This document shows positions 57,697 to 64,000 of a stretch of 64,000 nucleotides of DNA, in pieces; positions within the stretch are counted from its first letter, which is position 1, and each line of letters starts with the position of its first letter. Source of the DNA: Porticoccaceae bacterium (GTDB taxonomy: Bacteria; Pseudomonadota; Gammaproteobacteria; Pseudomonadales; Porticoccaceae); NCBI GenBank assembly GCA_028822155.1, contig JAPKEJ010000002.1:46526-110525 (forward strand), read 5' to 3'. Under the pieces are notes generated by a model, which saw nothing but the letters and a program-made list of their open reading frames with translations, had not been told where the DNA came from and made no database searches. The position numbers and the translations under genes were made by a program.

Positions 57697-58317
57697 GTGA
57701 AATCTAAAAATCGTAGTTGGATCAAACAACATGTTAACGACCCTTACGTCAAACAAGCTCAGCGTGATGGTTATCGGTCTCGTGCTAGCTATAAATTGCT
57801 TGAGATCGTTGAGAAAGATCGGTTAATCCAATCTGGTATGACTGTCGTAGATCTAGGTTCTGCCCCGGGCGGTTGGTCTCAGGTGGCAGCTCGTTTAGTT
57901 GGTCACGACGGCAGGGTGCATGCTTTAGATATACTGCCGATGGATCCGATCGCGGGAGTAGACTTTATTCAAGGTGATTTTACCGAAGATGTGATTTTTA
58001 CTCAGTTACTAGATTTAATTGGAAAGCGAGCGGTAGACCTTGTAATTTCAGATATAGCCCCCAATTTAAGTGGTAACAAAGCAGTTGATCAGCCGGCAAT
58101 GATTTATCTGGCCGAGCTAGGGGTGGACCTAGCTAATAGAGTTTTGTCGAATAATGGAGTTTTTATCGCCAAGCTTTTTCAGGGACAAGGATTTGATCCA
58201 TTTGTGCAACAAGTTAGAACATTGTTTAATGGAGTGTCTATTATTAAACCAGATGCCTCGAGATCTCGATCGAGGGAAGTATATCTGGTCGCCAAAGGCT
58301 TAAAAGCCAAAATATGA
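57697..58317 (+). CDS. rlmE: 23S rRNA Um2552 2'-O-methyltransferase RlmE (FtsJ)
   Basis: This 206-residue enzyme has [38 protein letters not shown]-binding [14 protein letters not shown], and the K-D-K-E tetrad parts [23 protein letters not shown] and [12 protein letters not shown]. It acts late in 50S assembly. The start codon is GTG. ftsH follows after 10 bases, the usual order. Confidence 0.97.
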   Translation: MKSKNRSWIKQHVNDPYVKQAQRDGYRSRASYKLLEIVEKDRLIQSGMTVVDLGSAPGGWSQVAARLVGHDGRVHALDILPMDPIAGVDFIQGDFTEDVIFTQLLDLIGKRAVDLVISDIAPNLSGNKAVDQPAMIYLAELGVDLANRVLSNNGVFIAKLFQGQGFDPFVQQVRTLFNGVSIIKPDASRSRSREVYLVAKGLKAKI

Positions 58318-58327
58318 GGAAGAGAAC

Positions 58328-60247
58328 TTGAACGATCTGGCAAAAAATTTAATTGTATGGCTGATTTTAGCGGCCATATTAATGTCTGTATTTAATAGCT
58401 TTTCACCCAAGCCTGAAGATAACAGTATCGATTACTCTACCTTTGTTAATGAGGTCAGAAATGATCGTGTTAGTGAGGTTGTGATTGCCGACCTGACTAT
58501 TTACGGTGAACGTAATGACGGTTCGAAGTTTAAGTCTATTCGTCCCAACATCCAAGACCCGAAATTAATGGATGATTTAGTTAATCACAATGTAAAAGTG
58601 GCCGGTAAAGAGCGAGAAGAGCCGAGTCTAATTTCGAAATTATTTGTAGCAGCATTCCCTATCCTGTTAATTTTAGGCATTTTTGTTTTCTTTATGCGTC
58701 AAATGCAAGGCGGTGGAGGTGGTAAGGGCGGCCCCATGAGTTTTGGTAAAAGTAAAGCCAAGTTGCTGACGGGCGATCAGATCAATACTACTTTTGCTGA
58801 TGTGGCAGGTGTCGATGAGGCAAAAGAAGACGTCGCCGAGTTGGTTGAATTTTTAAGCGAGCCGAGTAAATTCCAACGTCTTGGTGGCCGCATCCCTAAA
58901 GGCGTTCTAATGGTTGGCCCTCCAGGGACCGGCAAGACCTTGCTCGCCAAAGCAATTTCAGGTGAAGCTAAGGTTCCGTTCTTTTCTATTTCGGGCTCAG
59001 ATTTTGTTGAGATGTTTGTCGGTGTAGGTGCTTCGCGGGTTCGCGATATGTTTGAGCAAGCTAAAAAACAGTCTCCTTGTATTATTTTTATTGATGAAAT
59101 TGATGCTGTGGGACGCCATCGTGGCGGTGGCCATGGTGGTGGTAACGACGAACGCGAACAAACATTAAATCAACTACTGGTCGAGATGGACGGCTTTGAA
59201 GGTAACGAGGGTGTCATTGTTATAGCTGCCACTAACCGACCTGATGTATTAGATAAGGCGCTATTGCGGCCTGGCCGATTTGATCGCCAAGTGTATGTTA
59301 GCTTGCCTGATATTCGTGGTCGTGAGCAAATCCTTAAAGTTCATGCTCGTAAAGTACCCCTTGAGGACTCGGTTGATCTATCAATTTTAGCGCGAGGAAC
59401 ACCTGGATTTTCTGGTGCTGATTTAGCCAATTTAGTCAACGAGGCGGCTCTGTTCTCGGCGCGAGGTAATCGCCGCGTAGTGACTATGGAAGAATTTGAA
59501 AAAGCTCGCGATAAGATCATGATGGGTGCTGAAAGACGTTCAATGGTGATGTCGGAGAAAGAAAAAATTAATACAGCTTATCATGAAGCGGGGCACGCTA
59601 TCATTGGACGGCTAGTGCCAGAGCATGATCCGGTGCATAAGGTCACTATTATCCCCCGGGGCCGAGCTCTGGGTGTCACTCAATACTTGCCAGAAGAAGA
59701 TCGCTACAGCATGAATCGCCGGCAACTTTTTAGTCAACTTTGCAGTCTATTTGGTGGTCGTATTGCCGAGGAGCTAGTCGGTGGTTTTGACGGCGTCACA
59801 ACGGGTGCCTCAAATGACATCGAACGCGCGACTCAAATGGCCCGTAATATGGTGACCAAATGGGGACTTAATGAAAAGATGGGGCCGATTTTGTATGGCG
59901 AAGATGACTCTCAGGCACCCGGGGGCGGCAATACTCATTATTCAGAAGATACCTCTCGTGAGATAGATCAGGAAGTCAAAACCATATTGAACGACGCCTA
60001 TACTAAAGCTACAAACTTACTCAAAGAGCATCGTGATGTCCTTGACTCGATGAAAGACGCATTAATGGAGTACGAAACCATCGACGCAGATCAGGTGGAT
60101 GATCTCATGAACCGTCGCCAAGTGCGCCGTCCACGAGATTGGGACAAAAAGGACTCTGACAATCATTCCGGTGGTAGCTCAGAGGATGGTGTGAATAGTT
60201 CATCCGAGGATGACTCTCCCATTGGCGGGCCTGTTGAGGACGCTTAA
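58328..60247 (+). CDS. ftsH: ATP-dependent zinc metalloprotease FtsH
   Basis: This 639-residue membrane AAA protease has two N-terminal membrane helices (about 6-25 and 98-118), Walker A GPPGTGKT, Walker [16 protein letters not shown], the SRH segment [20 protein letters not shown], and zinc motif HEAGH with the downstream third ligand. The start is TTG with GAGGAAGAG upstream; the sequence [16 protein letters not shown] matches family starts. The acidic tail is typical. A terminator follows. Confidence 0.98.
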   Translation: MNDLAKNLIVWLILAAILMSVFNSFSPKPEDNSIDYSTFVNEVRNDRVSEVVIADLTIYGERNDGSKFKSIRPNIQDPKLMDDLVNHNVKVAGKEREEPSLISKLFVAAFPILLILGIFVFFMRQMQGGGGGKGGPMSFGKSKAKLLTGDQINTTFADVAGVDEAKEDVAELVEFLSEPSKFQRLGGRIPKGVLMVGPPGTGKTLLAKAISGEAKVPFFSISGSDFVEMFVGVGASRVRDMFEQAKKQSPCIIFIDEIDAVGRHRGGGHGGGNDEREQTLNQLLVEMDGFEGNEGVIVIAATNRPDVLDKALLRPGRFDRQVYVSLPDIRGREQILKVHARKVPLEDSVDLSILARGTPGFSGADLANLVNEAALFSARGNRRVVTMEEFEKARDKIMMGAERRSMVMSEKEKINTAYHEAGHAIIGRLVPEHDPVHKVTIIPRGRALGVTQYLPEEDRYSMNRRQLFSQLCSLFGGRIAEELVGGFDGVTTGASNDIERATQMARNMVTKWGLNEKMGPILYGEDDSQAPGGGNTHYSEDTSREIDQEVKTILNDAYTKATNLLKEHRDVLDSMKDALMEYETIDADQVDDLMNRRQVRRPRDWDKKDSDNHSGGSSEDGVNSSSEDDSPIGGPVEDA

Positions 60248-60262
60248 CAATAATAGGTTAGC

Positions 60263-60300
60263 AAAAACCCTGAGCATTCTTTTTGATCTCAGGGTTTTTT
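60263..60300 (+). terminator. Rho-independent terminator after ftsH
   Basis: AAAAACCCTGAG (60263-60274) pairs perfectly with CTCAGGGTTTTT (60288-60299) around a 13-base loop, and T runs on. It separates ftsH from folP although both run the same way, so folP either has its own promoter or lives on read-through. Confidence 0.85.
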
Positions 60301-60313
60301 GTTTTAAGAGGGG

Positions 60314-61183
60314 ATGAATTTGCCGGCCTTGAGATTAAAGTGCAGAGATAAAGTACTGGACCTGTCGCGCCCAGCGATCATGGGTATTGTTAATTTAACC
60401 CCTGATTCGTTTTCTGATGGCGGTCAACTGTATGCAGGCAGTAGGTTAAGTCAAAGTAAAACGTTGGTTGCGATTGAAAAGATGCTGAAAGATGGCGCTG
60501 ATATCATTGATATAGGTGGTGAATCGACTCGACCGGGGGCTGCTGAAGTATCAGAGCAACGAGAATTGGATCGTGTCTTGCCAATACTTGAGTTAATTGT
60601 AAGTCGTTTTGACACATTAGTATCAGTAGATACCAGCACCGCAGCAGTGATGCGAGAGGCGACAGCTAAAGGAGCACACCTAATTAATGATGTGCGTGGT
60701 TTGCGTGGAGATGGCGCGCTAGACGCCGCGGCTCAATCCGGCTTGCCGGTCTGCTTGATGCATATGCAGAATCAGCCGCAGACTATGCAGCTTGAGCCGG
60801 TTTACCAAGATGTGGTTGCAGAAGTTTTGACTTTTTTGGCGGGTCGAAAACAGGCCTGTATAGAGGCGGGTATAGCCGCAGATCAAATCATATTCGACCC
60901 AGGATTTGGATTTGGCAAGACCTTGACTCATAATCTCTCTTTATTTAACGCAATCGATCAATTTATTGCTAGTGGTCAACCGGTGTTAGTAGGAGTTTCG
61001 CGGAAAGCGATGATTGGGCAGATGCTCGGAACAGAGCGTTCTAGCCAACGTTTAATTGGCAGTGTGACGATGGCGGTATTGGCCGCCCAGCGCGGAGCTG
61101 CGATTCTAAGAGTACATGATGTACTTGAGACCAAGCAAGCCATCGATATATGGCAAGCTATTACTGTAAAGGAGCAAGATTAA
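60314..61183 (+). CDS. folP: dihydropteroate synthase
   Basis: This 289-residue TIM-barrel enzyme joins pABA to the pterin. It shows IMGIVNLTPDSFSDGG, ADIIDIGGESTRPGA, LINDVRGLRGDGALDAA and the late GVSRKAMIG segment. The start is uncertain: the ATG at 60314 directly abuts AGAGGGG with no spacer, while the TTG at 60320 (third codon) would have proper spacing. The gene lies 14 bases beyond the ftsH terminator and 3 bases before glmM. Confidence 0.95.
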   Translation: MNLPALRLKCRDKVLDLSRPAIMGIVNLTPDSFSDGGQLYAGSRLSQSKTLVAIEKMLKDGADIIDIGGESTRPGAAEVSEQRELDRVLPILELIVSRFDTLVSVDTSTAAVMREATAKGAHLINDVRGLRGDGALDAAAQSGLPVCLMHMQNQPQTMQLEPVYQDVVAEVLTFLAGRKQACIEAGIAADQIIFDPGFGFGKTLTHNLSLFNAIDQFIASGQPVLVGVSRKAMIGQMLGTERSSQRLIGSVTMAVLAAQRGAAILRVHDVLETKQAIDIWQAITVKEQD

Positions 61184-61186
61184 ATT

Positions 61187-62530
61187 ATGAGCAAAAAATA
61201 TTTTGGCACAGATGGTATTCGTGGCACGGTTGGGGAGTATCCGATTACTGCAGATTTTATGCTTAAACTTGGTTGGGCCGCCGGCAAAGTTTTAACGCGG
61301 CACACCAAGGTTAAAAATCGTGTGTTGATCGGAAAAGATACACGGGTTTCAGGTTATATGTTCGAGTCCGCTCTTGAGGCGGGTTTGATAGCTGCCGGCG
61401 TTAATGTCGATATGCTTGGACCAATGCCGACCCCCGCAATTGCTTACTTAACCCGTGCATTTCGTGCATCTGCGGGCATCGTTATTAGTGCATCTCATAA
61501 TCCTGTGGGAGACAATGGGATAAAGTTTTTTTCCGCCGACGGCTATAAATTGCCAGATGAGATAGAGTTAGAGATTGAGGCCTTGATGGATCAGCCACTG
61601 GTAACTAATGGCTCATTCAGTCTGGGTAAAGCGCGTCGAATTAGTGATGCTACTGGCCGTTATGTCGAATTCTGCAAGGGATCTTTACCAGCAGGATATA
61701 GTTTGGCGGGGTTGAAAATAGTATTAGATTGCGCCAATGGTGCAACTTATAACGCGGCACCCAAGGTTTTCAAAGAGCTTGGAGCTCAAGTTGTGACCAT
61801 GGCCGACATGCCTAATGGTTTTAATATTAATGAGAAGTGCGGCTCAACGCATATGGATGCGGTTCGCGCCAAAGTTGTTGAGGAAAAAGCAGACCTTGGT
61901 ATTGCCTTGGATGGTGATGGCGATAGAGTTTTACTTGTTGATGCTAATGGTGACATCGTTGATGGCGATGAAATTGTTTATATTATTGCCCGATATCGCC
62001 ATCAATTTGCAAAGGGTTGCAATGGAGTGGTGGGAACCCAAATGAGTAACCTTGGACTAGAGCTTGCGCTGCGAGACTTAGACATTCCTTTTCAGCGCAC
62101 CAAGGTGGGTGATCGATATGTTGTTGAGGCTTTAAAAGAAAACGGCTGGATTTTAGGTGGTGAGGCCTCGGGCCATATCCTTTGTAGCGACCTCAATACT
62201 ACGGGGGATGGCCTTGTTAGTGCGCTCCAAGTGATTCTTGCTTTATGTGAGAGCGGAAAGTCGCTTTCAGAACTCAAAGCAGGTATGCAAAAATTTCCCC
62301 AGACTATGATTAATGTGCGATTGTCGGCCAAGGTTGCTATCGATGATAATAAAGCCATTAATTCAGCAGTGGCTGCAGCTGAGGAAGCGCTTGGCGATCG
62401 AGGACGTGTGCTATTGCGGCCGTCAGGTACAGAGCCTTTGATCCGAGTCATGGTAGAAGGCGAAGATCAAGATTTGGTTCAGCAGCAGGTGGAAGCAATA
62501 GCTAAAATCGTTGAGCAACAGGTTGGCTAA
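61187..62530 (+). CDS. glmM: phosphoglucosamine mutase
   Basis: This 447-residue enzyme interconverts GlcN-6-P and GlcN-1-P for peptidoglycan and LPS. It has [14 protein letters not shown], the phosphoserine S103 in [15 protein letters not shown], the metal loop [20 protein letters not shown] and the phosphate-binding [17 protein letters not shown]. It follows folP by 3 bases, so the two are cotranscribed. Confidence 0.98.
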   Translation: MSKKYFGTDGIRGTVGEYPITADFMLKLGWAAGKVLTRHTKVKNRVLIGKDTRVSGYMFESALEAGLIAAGVNVDMLGPMPTPAIAYLTRAFRASAGIVISASHNPVGDNGIKFFSADGYKLPDEIELEIEALMDQPLVTNGSFSLGKARRISDATGRYVEFCKGSLPAGYSLAGLKIVLDCANGATYNAAPKVFKELGAQVVTMADMPNGFNINEKCGSTHMDAVRAKVVEEKADLGIALDGDGDRVLLVDANGDIVDGDEIVYIIARYRHQFAKGCNGVVGTQMSNLGLELALRDLDIPFQRTKVGDRYVVEALKENGWILGGEASGHILCSDLNTTGDGLVSALQVILALCESGKSLSELKAGMQKFPQTMINVRLSAKVAIDDNKAINSAVAAAEEALGDRGRVLLRPSGTEPLIRVMVEGEDQDLVQQQVEAIAKIVEQQVG

Positions 62531-62630
62531 GATTTAGTGGAGGAAAAGCCCTTTTCTCAGTTGTAAAATAACCGTTTGTCGGGTAGGCTTTGCGCCCTTT
62601 TGCAAGGCACCTCAAAAAGGATGAACCGAG

Positions 62631-63368
62631 ATGGCTAAACCGCTTATAGCGGGCAATTGGAAGATGCATGGTACTGCCGCCGAAGCGGTGGCCTTGTCGC
62701 GGCAGTTGGTCGAGAATGAGCAGAGTTTTTGTGTACAGATGGCTATTTTTCCGCCAACTTTGCACTTAGGTCTGGTTGCTTCAGAATTATCTGGAAGCTC
62801 GATAGCATTGGGTGCCCAGAATATGTCGGAGTATAGGTCTGGTGCATTCACTGGAGAAGTCTCCGCTGACATGCTGAAAGAGGCCGGTTGCGGATATATC
62901 CTCGTCGGTCATTCAGAAAGACGGACTTTGTTCGGCGAAGTTGATAGTACTGTGGCAGACAAATTTAAAGCTGCGCAGAATTCGGGTTTAGTCCCCATTC
63001 TTTGCGTTGGAGAGACACTGCAACAAAGGCAGCAGGGATTAACCCTGGAAGTGGTTGCCGAGCAGATTAATGTAGTAAAAGAGAAAGTAGGCATAGAAAG
63101 CCTTTGCCATGGTGTCATAGCCTACGAACCTGTTTGGGCCATAGGGTCAGGTGAGGTAGCTAGTCCAGAGCAGGCTCAGTTAGTCCACGGAGCGATTAGA
63201 GAGCTTTTAGGCTCTAGCGGCATAGACACATCACTACTCTATGGTGGTAGCGTCAAAGCAAGTAATGCAGTGGAGTTGTTTGCACAACGTGATATTGATG
63301 GTGGGTTGGTAGGTGGTGCCTCATTAGAGGCTGACGAATTTTTGAAAATTGCACAGTTAATGACATAA
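62631..63368 (+). CDS. tpiA: triosephosphate isomerase
   Basis: This 245-residue TIM barrel has K11 in AGNWKMHG, H94 in VGHSERR, and E166 in VIAYEPVWAIG, the complete catalytic set, plus LLYGGSVKASNAVELF at the phosphate site. It lies about 100 bases after glmM and just before secG, the usual order in gammaproteobacteria. Confidence 0.98.
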   Translation: MAKPLIAGNWKMHGTAAEAVALSRQLVENEQSFCVQMAIFPPTLHLGLVASELSGSSIALGAQNMSEYRSGAFTGEVSADMLKEAGCGYILVGHSERRTLFGEVDSTVADKFKAAQNSGLVPILCVGETLQQRQQGLTLEVVAEQINVVKEKVGIESLCHGVIAYEPVWAIGSGEVASPEQAQLVHGAIRELLGSSGIDTSLLYGGSVKASNAVELFAQRDIDGGLVGGASLEADEFLKIAQLMT

Positions 63369-63384
63369 GGGTACGGCAGAGCTA

Positions 63385-63738
63385 ATGGAACAATATATTT
63401 TATTTTTTCACTTTTTAATCGCAGTGGCACTCATAGGCCTAATTTTAATTCAACAAGGTAAGGGCGCTGAAGCAGGAGCATCATTTGGTTCTGGTGCTTC
63501 GCAGACTGTTTTTGGAAGCGGCGGCAGCTGGAATTTTTTCAGTAAGATGACCGCTATCTTGGCAACTGTATTTTTTGTCACTAGCGTTAGTTTGGCACTG
63601 ATAGCAAAAAACAAAGTGGTTATTGGTGATGTTCTTCTACCTGAACTGCAATCAGTTCCAGCGCTGGAAGCTACAGAAACTGAACTTCCTAGTTTGGGTG
63701 CAGTAAGATCTAATGATGGCTCTGAGATTCCTGAGTAA
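63385..63738 (+). CDS. secG: protein translocase subunit SecG
   Basis: This 117-residue protein has two membrane helices (about 3-23 and 51-72) separated by LIQQGKGAEAGASFGSGASQTVFGSGGS, the SecG signature loop, then an acidic tail. It assists SecYE in protein export. It is 16 bases after tpiA and is followed by a tRNA gene, as in many gammaproteobacteria. Confidence 0.96.
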   Translation: MEQYILFFHFLIAVALIGLILIQQGKGAEAGASFGSGASQTVFGSGGSWNFFSKMTAILATVFFVTSVSLALIAKNKVVIGDVLLPELQSVPALEATETELPSLGAVRSNDGSEIPE

Positions 63739-63881
63739 CCGTGTAAATGCGGTCAAGCCCAAGTGGTGTAATTGTTACATGCACTGCCTTTGAGGGTTCT
63801 AGAGTCTGCACGTTAAGTTAGCTAATTTACCTCAATATTAGCAAGATGACTTACAAAAACAGCAAGTTTATATATAGTAAT

Positions 63882-63966
63882 GCGGATGTGGCGGAATTGG
63901 TAGACGCGTCAGCTTGAGGGGCTGGTGATTTAGGTCGTGGGGGTTCAAGTCCCCCCATCCGCACCA
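63882..63966 (+). tRNA. tRNA-Leu (anticodon GAG)
   Basis: This 85-base class II tRNA has acceptor stem GCGGATG paired with CATCCGC, the D-loop GGAATTGGTAGAC, an anticodon loop TTGAGGG giving anticodon GAG at 63916-63918, a variable arm, and GGTTCAAGTCC in the T arm. CCA is encoded (63964-63966). It reads CUC/CUU codons. Confidence 0.97.
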
Positions 63967-64000
63967 AATCAAAAGACCAGTAGTATTTTCTGGCAAGCCA

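Noticed and set aside
57646..57756. N-terminal extension of yhbY by 37 codons
   Set aside because: It would overlap the divergent rlmE gene and exceeds the family length; the ATG at 57645 aligns with known YhbY starts.
63851..63881. TTACAA-N16-TATAGT before tRNA-Leu
   Set aside because: The predicted start would fall inside the tRNA, so it cannot be the functional promoter as read; the tRNA may be transcribed from upstream.

Overview
The window comes from a chromosome with moderate to low GC. It is almost certainly a marine, aerobic gammaproteobacterium of the SAR92/OM60 (Cellvibrionales) type. That placement is inferred from protein character and from classic gammaproteobacterial gene orders: mreBCD-maf-rng-yhdP, the kdsD-kdsC-lptCAB-rpoN-hpf-ptsN-rapZ-ptsO cluster, mlaC-ibaG-murA-hisGDC, and rlmE-ftsH-folP-glmM-tpiA-secG-tRNA-Leu. 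No insertion sequence, prophage, integron or CRISPR array is visible, so most of the window is core chromosome.

Layout. Positions 1-1036 hold the 3' part of radA. From 1455 to 7086 a cobalamin riboswitch leads a vitamin B12 salvage operon (btuB, cobO, btuC, btuD, btuF) that also carries a 34-codon remnant of a PP-loop ATPase gene. amtB (minus strand) follows, with candidate NtrC and sigma-54 sites upstream. From 8.9 to 14.1 kb lies the least familiar stretch: a SPOR-like exported protein, a membrane protein with three W-x7-E repeats, a MenI-like thioesterase, ettA, and three small hydrophobic genes that share a sequence module and are each followed by their own terminator. From 14.2 to 27.8 kb is accessory metabolism: a saccharopine dehydrogenase-like reductase, a GST, an ABC exporter, YheS, a bactofilin with a methyltransferase-like partner, an SDR, AzlCD, an acyl-CoA dehydrogenase, a class II aldolase, a PhnA-like protein, a renalase-like flavoprotein, a short DUF2256 gene and a TauD dioxygenase.

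The rest is housekeeping. gatCAB (minus strand) makes amidated tRNAs. mreBCD-maf-rng-yhdP-nit (plus strand) covers cell shape and envelope. From 40.7 to 50.7 kb a long minus-strand array runs from yrbG through KDO synthesis, LPS export, sigma-54, the nitrogen PTS, mgtE and yjgA. From 50.8 to 56.2 kb is mlaC-ibaG-murA-hisGDC (plus strand). degS and yhbY (minus strand) come next, and the window closes with rlmE, ftsH, folP, glmM, tpiA, secG and tRNA-Leu(GAG).

The best candidates for something undescribed are the trio of small hydrophobic genes at 12968-14105 and the W-x7-E membrane protein at 9707-10555. Neither can be given a function from sequence alone.
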